Below are positions 1-13,300 of a stretch of 64,000 nt of DNA, one piece after another. The notes beneath the pieces are model-generated. The model was not told the origin of the DNA and searched no databases. It saw only the letters and a list, made by a program, of their open reading frames with translations. This stretch comes from Ditylenchus dipsaci. Its lineage: Eukaryota > Nematoda > Chromadorea > Rhabditida > Anguinidae. The position numbers were made by a program, and so were the translations under genes. Within the stretch, counting starts at the first letter, position 1. Every line of letters starts with the position of its first letter. Where the stretch lies: contig SADC01001082.1 in NCBI GenBank assembly GCA_004194705.1, positions 123,181 through 187,180 on the forward strand. Reading direction: 5' to 3'.

Positions 1-51
1 TAAAAGTGTGAAAAATAGTTAACTATTGAATAGTTAACTGTGAGAAAATAG

Positions 52-122
52 TCCAATCAAACCTGGATAAACGGACACCTTTCGTCGGTCCCGAGGGGTG
101 TCCGTTTATCCGGGTTCGACTG
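52..122. mobile_element. Short pogo-like MITE
   Basis: A 70-bp near-palindrome: AACCTGGATAAACGGACACC pairs with GGTGTCCGTTTATCCGGGTT around a short loop, followed by CGACTGTG. This is the usual shape of the smallest Tigger/pogo MITEs. Confidence 0.55.
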
Positions 123-131
123 TGATGAGTG

Positions 132-290
132 AAAATTTGAATTATCCGATAAGATGACCATCTCTATTAGTAGCTTCATACTCCCAAAAAGATCCCAATC
201 ATCTCCAAACTTATGTTCTAGAGCAGCATAAGCACTAGCCAAGTGAAGAGTACCCAAACCTGCTTTTTCAACTGCTGCTATATTAGATTT
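132..290 (-). CDS. Possible exon of a gene extending outside the window
   Basis: The minus strand reads VEKAGLGTLHLASAYAALEH then KFGDDWDLFGSMKLLIEM, open for about 50 codons downstream of a possible TAG acceptor near 284. The composition is protein-like, but no family is recognised and no partner exon is visible. Low confidence. Confidence 0.25.
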
Positions 291-496
291 CGTGAGTAAA
301 AGGAGGAGTCACCTTTTTTACTTCAACAACCACTAATTATTACCTCTATATCCCTCCACTCAAGGGTTCTCCATGGTTACTCACCAACAGCATCCTTTTT
401 AACAATTCTATTCCTTTCTTCCTCACTGATCTGAAATAAGACTTTTAGACATGGTTTACAGTCTTTAAATGGCCATTTCCACCTGTTTTGAATTGT

Positions 497-680
497 CCCC
501 CGCCAATTCAAATTTTTGTGCCTAATCATTCAACTCCTGTACGGATTTTTCAACTTGGTTTCTAACAAAACAAGGCCTAGAATTTAATTTTAGGTATAGT
601 TTTGTTAGAAACCAAGTTGAAAAATTCGTACAAAACTTCAATGATCAGGAAAAAAATTTGAATTGGCGGGGGACAACCGT
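497..680. repeat. Partial copy of the TTAA MITE core
   Basis: This stretch repeats, with divergence, the inner palindrome of the MITE at 706-936 (GCCAATTCAAATTTT...GAATTGGCGGGGGAC, with TTTCTAACAAAAC on both arms) but lacks its outer ends. Confidence 0.55.
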
Positions 681-705
681 TGTTGGAGACGGCAACGGCC
701 CTTAA

Positions 706-936
706 AGGCCTGACCTCTTCCTACTCGGTGGTCCCCCGCCAATTCAAAAATTTTCCCTTGATCATTGGACTTCTGTACGGATTTTTCCGGTAGGTTTCTA
801 ACAAAACTAAGCCTAAAATTTGATTTCAGGCCTAGTTTTGTTAGAAACGTGGCAGAAAAATCCGTACAGAAGTCCAATGATCAAGGAAAAATTTTTGAAT
901 TGGCGGGGACCACCGAGTAGGAAGAGGTCAGGCCCT
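706..936. mobile_element. piggyBac-like MITE (TTAA duplication)
   Basis: A nearly perfect 231-bp hairpin flanked on both sides by TTAA (702-705, 937-940). Terminal repeat AGG(G)CCTGACCTCTTCC. The same element is present at 2404-2635, also with TTAA on both sides. TTAA target use is characteristic of piggyBac. No coding capacity. Confidence 0.75.
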
Positions 937-2106
937 TTAAAGTCAAAATATCAGCTGTTTGAGGTTTCCTCGCAGCGGAATTGGGTGTGAACTTCTATTT
1001 TTGTCTAGTTTCCAAATATTTTATGGATGAATTACTGGGATTTCTGCGCTGAAAATCTGCGCACCGCACTGGTGCCATTTACAGCACTGCTCTAGTGGCG
1101 CTAATGTGAAATTCGTTGCAAATTTTACCTTTTGTCCTCCTATTAATTTTTTCGCGAAACACGCCTTGGTCCCCACTGTTGTGAACATCTAAAATCAACA
1201 CGGGTTACCAAGGAAAAATTTGTACCGCATTTTCCACTGATTCCAAAATTTTGAAGCGCTCTAGTCATGTGCACATTTTTCCTCGAAAACCTCGAGCCAT
1301 TTCTAAATCGCGTAGTATTTATAAGTGCAAATTCTCCACCACTCGAACATTAACTATTTTCGATAGACGTACTTTACCCACTAATCTCAATTCCCTTTGC
1401 CCCTACCTGCTGTCCTACCTCCCTTTTAGGGAATAAAGTGGTCAGATAGGGGCTCTCTCAACACTAAACACACTTGCAGTTATTATCCTGGCTCCTGTCC
1501 TTTGACCGATTGCTGCTGTCCAACCACTACAATATGTTGTCTGACTAAGTGGGGATCTGGTTGTGGATGGTGGGAAACAATTATGCTGAACAGGGATCTG
1601 CCTCAATTGTAACCGCACCTCTTTTCCTTTTGCTCTGTTGGATATGTATTTTTTACTTGTTTTTTTTAGACTGCTCTTTTAATCCATATTTGTTGCGGAA
1701 CAAAAGCTAATTACTGATCTGTGAGACTGGCGAATGTATTTTGGTGGTTAACTGTGAAGTCGATTCACAGTTAACTATAACGAAGTCTTTTTTGTTGTAA
1801 ATTTTTTGAGTTAACTTTTGTATAACCTCTAATATGTACCCTCGGCTTTTTTTAACTCTAATTTTTTCGAGAAAGTCGGGTTGATTGTCAAAGCGGGGTT
1901 TAGCGGGGTCTCATATCAGATGAAATAATGTATGTGTATATTTTACAGTTAACTACAGGGTATCCCAAATTATTCAAAAAAACAGTGATAGGCTGGGGCC
2001 AGTTTTTGTAACTGATTGAAAATTTTTAGATGGGTAGTGCTCTAAAGAAGGATTAATTGCAATAAAAAATCTCGTTGATTGAGATTTCGACCAGGTTGAT
2101 CTAAGG

Positions 2107-2314
2107 CAGGGTTCTCATCTCAAAATTTCAAAATAAAGTATATTTGGCCAAATGAAGGACAATGAGGTCATTTTTCAGCAAAAAATGCAATATTATCCAG
2201 TGCTTGCTAAGTTTTGAATACCAAAAATGAAGTTTTTGTCTGAAATTTCGGAAATTCTGGGTGGGGTGCCAAACAAAGTACAAATCTTCAAATAGAGTAC
2301 AAATGAGAACCCTG
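2107..2314. mobile_element. hAT-type MITE with ATCCAGTGCTTG core
   Basis: Termini CAGGGTTCTCAT and ATGAGAACCCTG, flanked by ATCTAAGG (2099-2106) and ATCTAAGC (2315-2322), 7 of 8 bases matching as in hAT target duplications. The interior shares GGCCAAATGAAGGACAATG and TTATCCAGTGCTTG with the elements near 5196, 5903 and 43019. Confidence 0.7.
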
Positions 2315-2334
2315 ATCTAAGCCTATCGCTAGAA

Positions 2335-2654
2335 CAGTCAACTCTCGATTTAACGAAACTCTTGATTTAACGAACATCTTTGCCTGTCCCAGGGGTTCGT
2401 TAAAGGGCCTGACCTCTTCCTACTCGGTGGTCCCCGCCAATTCAAAAATTTTCCCTTGACCATTGGACTTCTGCACGGATTTTTCCGCCACGTTTCTAAC
2501 AAAACTAGGCCTGAAATCAAATTTTAGGCTTAATTTTGTTAGAAACCTAGCGAAAAAATCCGTACAGAAGTCCAATGATCAAGGGAAAATTTTTGAATTG
2601 GCGGGGGACCACCGAGTAGGAAGAGGTCAGGCCCTTTAAATCGAGAGTTGACTG
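2335..2654. mobile_element. pogo-like MITE interrupted by a piggyBac-like MITE
   Basis: Left end CAGTCAACTCTCGATTTAAC, right end AAATCGAGAGTTGACTG followed by TA. Removing 2404-2635 and one TTAA leaves a short pogo-type palindrome of about 84 bp, so the nesting order is clear. Confidence 0.75.
2404..2635. mobile_element. piggyBac-like MITE, second copy, nested
   Basis: Same hairpin as 706-936, with TTAA at 2400-2403 and 2636-2639. It lies inside the pogo-like element; the restored site GTTCGTTAAATCGAG matches the partner arm. Confidence 0.78.
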
Positions 2655-2920
2655 TAAAATCAAAAAAAATTGCGAGGACTTTCTCGAACCCATTGGTTTT
2701 TCTGGAAAAATCGATGAGCCAGTAGCATAGAAGCTTTCTAGAAGTAGTAATCATTTTTTCAGTTGTTAGAATTGCTCACCGCAACTTTAAAATCTTGTTG
2801 AACCTTTTGTCATTTTTCCAAATTTAGATGAAAGTCTATAAAATACAGGATAATCATACTTTTCCATGGAATTCTGTCACACTAGCTTTCAATAAAACTT
2901 TATTCATAACAACAAATTAA

Positions 2921-5900
2921 ATGGAAGCAGTAGAAATAGTTGAATACAGTCAACTTGCTGATGGTGACTTTGAAAATCCAAAAAATCTTGATTTACCTGC
3001 TGAAAATGACCACACTTTTTGGGGTAATCCATAAATTTACTTCAAACTATTTTTTTTTGCAAATTTTTTTAACATTTTCTATGTTTTAGATGGATTCATG
3101 GAAGTGGCCCAGCAAAAAGTCAAAGTTAGGCAAATGTCTGACATATTGGCTACTGGGTTTTGCTATGTGTCAGGTCTGAGGACGAAGGACGGCCACCCGA
3201 TCTTAACCTTCCCAGACAATAGAACTCAGCTGGACTTTGACCAATTCCAATTATTGATCTCTTATTTGCTACAAGTGCCACCGTGAGTTTTTTTTGTAAA
3301 GTGAGCGATCCAACCTGAAGTTTAGAGGAAGGCTAAGCGGGCTTTAGCCCCCACCTGAATTTTTTTTATGAATTATTATTGCAATATATCAAAAACTGTG
3401 TTTCAGTCGAAAATCAAACTTTAGACTAGAAATAAAGGACGGTCGGGACGGGACGCCCCGTCCCGTAGTCTCAAAATTTTAATCCCGTCTCGAAAAAGGC
3501 ATCCCTACTTTAGACCCCATCATCTCCAAAAAATAATTCTGGCTACGCCTCTGCTTAAGATCTGACTTAATTTTTTGGGTGTCAAAAAAGTCATCAGATT
3601 TTTCGGCTCCCGATTTCTAGATATATTTAACGAAAAAAGTTTAAGTCAAACACGAATCTATATTGTAGTAAAAAAATATCGAAAAGGTTCTTGATATTAA
3701 ACGTTTCAACATTACTAAATTACTTTGTTTTAATTTTTTCTACGCCTTAGGTTGGAAGACGACTATGATGCGTGTCAGAACATGTCAAGTCAATCCAACA
3801 AACAAGACTATGTGTTGCTAATAGACAGACGAGCTGACAAATGGTCTTCTGTGCGAGTGCTATTTTCCTACTTGATGGTGTGTGGAGATTTTAAATCAAA
3901 TGGGAAAACTTAGAAAATTAATTGCAAGCAAACATTTATCGGCCCTATCTAACAAAGGGGGGGGGGTTTCGCCTTAGTCCCCCTGTTGTTTTTTGTTATA
4001 TTTAGGCTTTAGGCTTAGGCAAAGGTAGGTCAGCGTATATTAAGACGGACTCAAACATATTTTAGACTTATATTTGAGTCTGCCCTAACATATACTGGCC
4101 TATCTTTGCATTGTCCTAAGACTAAAAAATAACGGAAAAAAAAATTCAACAGGGGGGGGGGGGCAAGGCAAAAACCCCACTTTGTTGGATAGGGCCCAAT
4201 TATCGTAAAAATAATATTTGGATTTTATTAACTTTGCTGTTTGGGATAGGACTAAAAAGGGTATGAGAACTGGGAATTCGGAAATTTATGGCGTCACAAA
4301 GTGATCCTGACCCATATCTTGTTCCGCTTATATCTCTACAGTCAAACCTCTTGGTCAGACACGTTTTTTATTCCTTTAAAATACAAAAAATCCAGAATTC
4401 CTGTTTTCCATTGCAAAAAGTAGCAAAAGCATTTGCCCAGTAAATAATAAAATAGAAAAGGAAATGACCGCCAACTGTATTTGCGTCTATCACTACGCAT
4501 CTATCTATACAAAGCAGGATGAGGGTATTATGGAAAAGGTATTTGTAAACTGTCGATAAAAATCCATAGTTATCCATCCAAAAGGAGGACAAATAAAACC
4601 GGGATTATTTTTTGTGATCAAATTTTTTGTTTATACCAGTCACCTTTTTTCGGTATTTCCTACTGTTATTATAACCTTATAGTGTTTTAACCTACTAATT
4701 TTGGTTACAGCCTATTTAAAAATACATGAAAAAATCCATTCATCCGGTATTGTGAAATCTTCGGAATTTCAAGTAAAAAGATGCCCTTGCCAAATTTTTC
4801 TAAATATGTCCTCAATTTATGGCTTATGAACTTATATTTACAGTTAAATTTGCTCACAGTTAACTTTTTTCACAGTTAACTTAACTCAAATTCAGTTACT
4901 ATCATCACCTATCATCAAAGTTAATCCGTATTCTCACAGTTAACTAGCTTCACATGAACGAATGGGAACTGGTTCACAATGTGGGCACCAAAAAATCTGC
5001 CTTGGTCCCCCCTGTCCATTAGAGTTATAATAATGACAAGGGGAAGCAAGGCATTTTTTAAGAAAAAAGAACAGGGGAGACCAAGGCAGATTTTGGGGTC
5101 CACATTGTGAACCAGTTCCAAAGTTAATCCGTATTCTCACAGTTAACTATCTTGACATGAACAATTTCCTTATTTTGGACTAGATGCATATTATATAGGG
5201 CTCCGAATCGTCCTTTTTAAAAAGATTTGTCCTTTTTTGGCGCCCCAAATCTTTTTTTATTTTTGAAAATTTTGTCAAAATCTTTTTTTTCACTTCAACA
5301 TGGCAACAAGCACTGGATAAAATGACCCTTTTACTTCAAAAACAGTAAAAATGTCCTTTTTTCACCCAAATGTCCTTTTTTTGAAAATTTTCATTCGGAG
5401 CCCTGATATTATACGTAAATAAGCGAGGCAATTAAAATTATCCTGGTTTTTCTCGGCTAACCTTGTATTTATAAATTATTGAGATCGATTTCCTGGAAAT
5501 CATCTACGTTATAGACATCTTCTTTGCCATTTTCTTGCAAAAGAAAGAGTAATTTCGGGAAAATAAATAAACAATTTTTTTGTATAACTTCACTCTTAGA
5601 GCGGCTCAATTTCCCTTTCTTTCTTTTCAGAAATTTTGTCTTTAAAATCTTTCATTCTTATAAAGTGCGACGTTTGGCAAATGCTTTCCTTGGCTATATG
5701 ACTTCAAAAATAGTCAGCAAAAGTCATTTTTTAGTCTTTAGTAAATTATTCAATTTTAAATTCAATTCTAAATTCAATTCTAAGTTTATATTGCTAACAA
5801 ATCAACTATTACCTTGCTTTTTTAAATTTTCAATAATTCACACACTTAACCATTTTTAAAGTTAAAATTTTTCTACAGTCAATTTTTCGATTGGCTTTAT

Positions 5901-7363
5901 TCCATGGATGGGAATGAAAATTTCTGGGAAAAGTACATTTGGCCAAAAAAGTACAATTTGGTCATTTTTCGTCAAAAAGTGCCATTTTATCCAGTGCTTA
6001 TTGCCATTTTGAAGCGAAAAAAAGATTTTGACGTTAAACTTAAAAAATAAAAAAGATTTGGGGTCCCGAAAAAAGTAAGAATCTTTTTAAAAAGTACGAT
6101 TTCCATCCCTGGCTTATTCACAATAAATTACAGGAACAGCAGTCATAATTTATTTTATTAATACACTTTGGTGGTCAAGGCAAAATGTGGTTTCAGGTCA
6201 AACAATAAGGACTTCTGGGCTTGGACATAGGATTTCTGTTAGATTAAACGGCAATCCTAATTGGTATTGAAATTGGGTTTTTTGCAAATTTTGCTATACT
6301 TTTGAGAAATTTTGAAAAAACTTCATGTAAACGGAGGAATTTTTCGCAAAAATTATTGAAAAAAGAATTTTATCGGGATTCACTGTGATGCGGATGCGGG
6401 ATCCTAAGTTTTATCGAAATCTACAACTGCGGTATTTCCATCCCATTGACAAACCTGAGAATTTCAACGCATAACAACACATGTTCTCCATTTTTAGGCG
6501 CCGAAGTAAAAAAATTATACTCGTTTACGTAAATAATTTCAAATTTCTGTAGTCATAAATATTATTCTTATACTTTTTCGATTTTTCAATAAATTTTCAT
6601 TTTTTTCAGAACCTATCTGAAAATTTCCCAGTGCGTGTTGTCTTTCTATTGAAACCAGAAGGAGTTTTGCAAAGAGCTTTGGAAGTGGGCTACAGGAATT
6701 TCACCGAAAACAACGACAAATTCAAGGTCACCTCTTTTTCCTAGACCATTTAACCCTATGTAACCCACCTAATTGTAGCTTTTATTTCTTAGGCAATTTC
6801 AAGAAAAAAATTACAGTTAAACACATGTTTTAGCAAAAAAAAGGAACAAAAATGCGGAAGAATGTAATTATTAGGGTTTTGCTGAGAAATTTTCCTAATA
6901 ATAACAACGATTATTGGGGTTTTCCTAGGTCAACTACCCTATTTTTGCTTTAATGGATTGCTTCAAACTTGGTTTTTTATGTACTTTGAATGAGGCGGTA
7001 TTATTGGTGTTAGTCATTTGTCGCATTCTTTTAGAACTTTTTTGGATTATAAAAGGGAAATTTCCTGGGAAGTTTAGGTAAAAATCAGTGGTAGTTACCT
7101 GTAGGTGGTGAGGGGATGATTTCGACTAATCACTGTGTTTCGATTAGATTTTTGACTACTTTCATATAGTTAACTTATATAGACGCTGCTATTTATATGA
7201 CCCGTGTTTTTTTGAAATTTTATTGTCATAAATTCAACTATTTTAGGTTGTGATCTGCCAGAGTTGTGTGGAATTGCGTCATTTCGTAGGCGCCGACTGC
7301 TTGACAATGGACGTCGGAGGAGCTATCAAATACAACCACTTGGAGTGGGTGCAGCACAGAATG
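2921..7363 (+). CDS. MCF2L: DBS-like GEF, exons 1-5: N-terminus and Sec14/CRAL-TRIO-like domain
   Basis: Exon 1 (2921-3023) opens with ATG and [17 protein letters not shown], which I take as the start because no upstream coding exon was found. The next exons give [20 protein letters not shown], then [36 protein letters not shown], and [17 protein letters not shown]. This is the Sec14 fold found at the N-terminus of DBS, MCF2 and Trio, which in that family binds phosphoinositides and restrains the DH domain. Junction phases agree: D is split across 3023/3090, P across 3282/3751, and the later exons join in phase 0. The intron at 3878-6609 is full of repeats. Confidence 0.92.
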
Positions 7364-10300
7364 GTCAGTTTAACAGCCAAATTTTTATACCAAAATTTTT
7401 AAGGAAAATATCATAGGGCGATATTTTTCAGTGGGCTGGAATAGTAGAGGACGGGTACTGTCGTCAAAGTTTTTTTTTGAAATTTTTATTATGATTTTTT
7501 CAACAAAAGCACCTATTTATGCATAATTAGTTTCTGACGCTGCCTGGTTGCTGAGAAACCTTAATCGAAAAGCAAAATTAAAAAAAAATACTTGGGTGCT
7601 GAGATATGACCTGAGGCTGAAGTGTCAATATTTTGTATGACTCTCATTTAAGTTTAGGTCATTTATCAATAAGCAATTTTTTTTTCGAAATTCTGCTTTT
7701 TGATTCAGACTCTGTAAAAAATTTTAGATGCCGACAGACATCCCAAAAACATTCCGCAAAAGAGCACTTTTATTAAGAAGAATCCAAAATGTCTCAGGTT
7801 CGAATCTCAGTGTGTTCAGTGCTAATTTATTTAATTTTTCTGCAATTTTTTTAAATGCTTGTTTTAAAATATATTTCCTTAAGTTTTGCCTCAGCTGGTC
7901 AAGCGCCCGTAAATCCATTTGTCCACTTCTGACAAACAAAAGTGGAATAATTAATAGCTTTTCATTGTTTTGTGCTAAAGCAACAGCTTTTAATTGCTCT
8001 CTTTTCCAAAAAAACAAAAAGACCAAAACAAGGGAATAAAACGCACTGCAGATTATTCCAGAATCTAAGCTTTCTTTTGCACAGTCAAACGTGTCTTGAA
8101 TGGATGTGTGTGTAAACTGGCAGTAATTCTGCGTGTTTTCCCTCTACCATCACAAAAGACTTTTGCAGAAAGGAAAATAGTAAGGAAATACAGGGTGGGC
8201 TTAAACACACCGCATTTGGGATATAAGACGAAAACTTAGACCCAAGAGGTTCACGGCTGTCTTTATTTTCAATTACATTCAACACTGATAATATTATCAC
8301 ACAAACAGCGCCATCAAAAACAACAAAGCAGGATTGGCAATTTTTTCGACTTGTTCTAGTCTTTGCTTCTAAATAGACGGTTTCTGGCATTAATAATTAA
8401 ATGTCATTAAAATTTTTCATGCAAAAAGGTTTGTTTCTGCCACTAAATCAACTCTGTTTGGCACCAAATTTTAGTTTTCAGTGCCAAACATTGATTTCAG
8501 TGACACAAAAAATTTAGGGTCAGAAATAATTATTTTGATGCTAGAAATAATTTTTCGGGGGTGAATATTTATTTTGGCTAGAATAGGACGACTAGCTCCT
8601 CGAGCATGAAAATTTAAAACAATGCAATCAAAAAAAACAAAAATTATGTCAGAACGAATAGCAACGCGTATAAAGGAACTTTTCTACTTCCAAAGTGCCA
8701 ATTCGGAAAAAGCCAATTCGAAAAATTCAAACTCAATTTCGTCTCACCCTGTAAAAGTCAAAGAAAAAATCAACTTTCCTTTTATTTGACTCATTTTCCC
8801 TCGAGTCTCCCCCTGTAGTGGGGGAAGTGCTCAAGTGGCGCTGTCCATCTATTTCTAAAGACCGCAAAATGTGTGTGCAAAACTGTTTCTCACCAGCTTG
8901 ACCACCTTAACAAATTTTAGTTATTTTCAAATATGACTTTAAGTCAACTTTTTTTATGATGAGAAAAATATTTCCATAGTCCTAGTAATTACCATACTTG
9001 GCAGACCCATCCCAAGCCTAGGATATTGGAGTCTTTTAACAATCCTGTATTCACTAATTCTGCTACTAATAATATTATACAAGCCCCTCAAATCATTGAT
9101 AATGATGAGGAAGAAGGGACTTTGCCCTTGTTCCCGTTCAGTTTTCGACTTTTTAAGTCTAGAGTAGAACAACAACAAGATGTGGAAAATTGTTTTGTGA
9201 GTTTTTTTTTTGGTCGAAATCAGAGCTGGGCAAGGGCCAGCCCAATATTGAGCCCTATGGCGGGCCCGAGCAAAGTCGGTTTGGCCAAATTGTCTTGTTG
9301 GCAGAAAAAATTAAAAAATCATGAACAATTATTTACTTCAAAGATTTTTTGTCAATGAAATTGTTTATAACTGCCTAATGTTAGCTAGAAAACTGCAGAT
9401 TTTTCAAACCAACTTTTGCTATTTTTAAACAAAATTTAGAGAGTATAATGATAAAAATTTACAGAGTGAAGCGTCAAACGAAAATTTCAAAGTCGACAGT
9501 TTATAACCCGAAAAAACTGTAGTCAACAACGAAGAACTGTAGAACGAGAAATATACGGGAAACCCTACAGTTAACGAAGTGGCTCGCAAATACTCAAAAA
9601 ACATCGGATGATCTTTTAAGAAACAAACACATCACTAAAATAAAGTCTAGTATTGTTTTTTTATTTGTAATTGACTTCCTTTAACAAACCTGAAAGGACT
9701 ATTAAAAGCAAAAACAAAAAACAGAATGGAGTGTTCAGTGTAAAAATAAATAAATTTAGAGAGTAATCAGTTAATGAACAACTTTACGAGAAAATTTATT
9801 TTTAATTCATTTTTTTTTTCAAAATTTCACGATTTTATTTTCTAGGATATAGAACGGATGAAAAGCTCTGCAGGGGTTAGTTGAAAGTATTTTTAAAGAT
9901 AATTCAAGCGTTATAACTTTTTATTTAGGTAATCGCTGAGTCGTTGAGCCAATTCGGAAGGTGTTTGCGGGAAACAGAGCTGCCAAACGATGTTGAAACT
10001 ACGCAGAGAATATTGGAGGTGCAAAGTGCTGAAAGAGATGCCATTAAGGTAGGATTACTAACTTAATTTTCAGAAAAAGATTAATCTATATCATATGAAA
10101 AAAAAAGAAAATGCTACTGGAATTTAAAAGCCGCCCTTTCCGAATAGCTTAGACCCAAAGAATTAAGAAGGCCTGGCCATTATTATTAGTAGCTTTTTCA
10201 AAAAATTCAAAAATGGTGGTTTAGGTACTCTTCAAAAATTATTGGGATGGAGAGGGGGGGGGTTGGAGGTGACCAGTCTTGTAAACAGCGCCGGCGCTCG

Positions 10301-13300
10301 CGCCGGCGCCGGCGGCGGCGGCGAAAAAAATAGAGCCGGCGCTCGGCGGCGAAAAAAATGGAGCCGGCGCTCGGCGCCGGCGGCACTTTTCAAAGAAAAT
10401 AAATAAGGATACGACGCTGTTTTGGGAAGAAACTTATAAGATATGTTAATAACATTTAATCGGCTCAGCTTTTACTACAAATATAGTTTTGGACATACCC
10501 TCAACTCTATAAGATGGCTATGGATATTATACCAATTCCCAGCGGCTCTTCTGCAGTGGAAAGCTTATTTTCCATTGTTACCTTTAAGACTATTGGACAC
10601 AAAGGAAGGACCGGCCCAAAATTATTGAAGCTAAAAGCGCTTATGAATTTCAACGAGAAGTTTATTCAAATTTGATGTGTATTTATACGTCCGTCCTTGC
10701 TAATATAACATATGCAACCAATAACATCAAATAAAAAAATTAATTTTCAACCACCTCTTTTTTGGCACCAAAGCGGCAAAAACGCGGATAAATTTTGAAT
10801 ATTATGATGCCTTATGTTATGATATTACGTATATATTATGATTATATTATGATGCCTTATTATGATGGCGTCCGGCGGCGATTTTTCACCGCCGTCGGCG
10901 CTCGGCGGCGAAACAAATGGAGCCGGCGCTCGGCGCCGGCGGCGGCGGCGAAATTTTTTTTATTCACAAGACTGGAGGTGACTAGGCATGATGCGTGCAT
11001 ATTCTACTGGCGTCAAAAAAAACATTTAACTGTAAACTTAAAACTGTAAAATGACGCTTTTTCCTTATTTTTGTCACAAAAGATTTATTTTCCGCTATGA
11101 AAATTAAATCAGAACCTTGGAAAAAAGACCACACCCTTAAAAATATAATAATCTGGCAATTCCGGCGTATACAGGAGGTGGCTGATAAATCGATAGGGTT
11201 CTTGAAACCGACAAAATTTGCAAGATAAAAAGCCTAAAAAGGTACAAATTAGGCCAAAATCAAGGTTAAAGTTTTAAAACTTCGCCATGAGACCACTTTA
11301 ACTAAATCTTTCTTGGTCACGCCTATAAATGGGCTGTACGTCTTTTGGCAAATCACTAAAATAATTTTTAATTCAGGAGGATTTCCGTATTTCTATCCGA
11401 AAAGGTCTTTCACTTCTACGACAAGTCCGACAATTGGAGCAGAAACCGACAGCAGAGGTATGATTTTGGTCTTTTTTTTGGTAACCTAACTAATTTTCGT
11501 TCAGCAACTAAGTCCTAGCCGTCTTCAAAATGTGACTGCCATAGAAAGAATGCTAGGCCAGCTTGAAGATACGGAGCGTAGTTTTGATCAGTTCTGGCTA
11601 AACATAGGCAAAGACTTACTGGATGCTTACAGTTGAGGCGGTTCGAGGACTCATTTCGCAAGGTGGGATTTTTTTAAAAAATTTGTGCAATAACATGAGC
11701 GTCTGTACATTTTCTGGGTAAACATTTGCTTCTTCAATTGCTTTTAATCTTAGACTTCCGAAATTTTTAAAAGTCATTTTTTTAGTTTTTCTTTTTTCTC
11801 ACCCGAATTTCTCAACTTTCTTAATATACTTTAATTTTTTATGTGATGGTTTTTTCTGTAATAATTAACAGAGAAAAGGACCTTATTAGTGGTTGTGAAA
11901 CATCATTTCAGGATCTATTCGCTAGTAAGACTACAAACATTTAGGCAGAAAAGAATTTTTGAGTTTTTAAGAGATTGACTCTTATTCTGTTTTGTGATTT
12001 CAAATTTCATTTTCTGCCAATATATCTTTACAGAGCCAAATTTCATTTTTACATGTTTATCCCCAATTTCTTATCACAGGCACTAAGCATTCCATAGTGA
12101 TTTCTTTCTATTTATTTTTTATTTCTGCTGTTGATATAAAATAGGCTATTGCTAGCAGCAGCAGATTTCACTGCACAAAAAAGCAAAAATTTTGTACTTT
12201 GGTATACAAAAATAATCTGAATCTTTTCTCCGATCTCTTGCCATGAGTTTATTTAAATTTGAGTCTTTTTATATTTTTAAACTACAATCTACTACTTTCC
12301 AACAAGGCCTAGTAGTAGTAGTTTTTTTGTCGTTTCTTGGAACGAAAAAACAAAAATTTAATCATAGATGCCTGCTTAAGACCCCAGAAAGTTTCATTTT
12401 CTCAATTGATTTTTTCTGGAGCTCTATGAAAAGGCTTTCCTAAACAACTTCTATTTTTTCAATTCCTTATGTCTAATGAATAAAAAAGGAAGTAGGGGTT
12501 TTGGACTCATAGAATTGGGTATCTCTTTTTTTCTTATTTCTCTATGAGCTTAGCTTTTCTATAGCTGGCAAAAAAACTTTCAGCATTGTCCAGAATTTTT
12601 TTATTATTTTCTGGCTTATTTTCTTTTGTGTGTTTTTCTGTAGTTCTCATAGATTTTAATCAATTTTCTGGTGGATTGTGAAACAGTAAATATATTGATT
12701 AATTTGCCCTAGCGCACCGAAAAAATTGTATATTAGGGTTTTTGATAACTGTAGAATTCTACAGTTCTCGACGTACAGTTATCCTCCTGGGTTAGTTTTC
12801 CTCCCTCTATAGCTGTACGGCTACCAGACAATTTCCAATATTTTTGGAAAATGTCGCACGACATTTTCCAAAAATTTTTCGGTCGATTCGGTCGTTTCGT
12901 CCGAATTTACCGAAAAAATATTGGAAAATGTCGGGTGACAATTTCCAAAAATATTGGAAATTGTCTGGTAGCCAACTGTACGATGATAACTGTAGCATTC
13001 TACAGTTGTCAACTTACAGTTATCTTTCTGAGTTAGTTTTCCTGCCTGGATAAATCTACGATGATCGATTAACTGTAGAATTCTATAGTTTTCAATGTAC
13101 AGGGTGTGTCAGAAAAATTTATCCACTTTGCAAAAACAATCTTAACAGCTTTTTCAAAGCAATTTTTGAACGCAACTCATATTTTGTTTACTCCTCTGAT
13201 TTTCTTCGCATAGAAAATAACATTTACAGTGTGCATGAGACCCAATATAAATTCGGGTATAACAAAGAGTATAAGTTCTCTGAGCATAGAGCCTTTTTCT

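Noticed and set aside
7724..8390. Overlapping 100-codon frames on both strands
   Set aside because: Composition is that of AT-rich intron DNA (Phe, Leu, Asn, Lys runs), frames overlap antisense, and no family or splice signal supports either.
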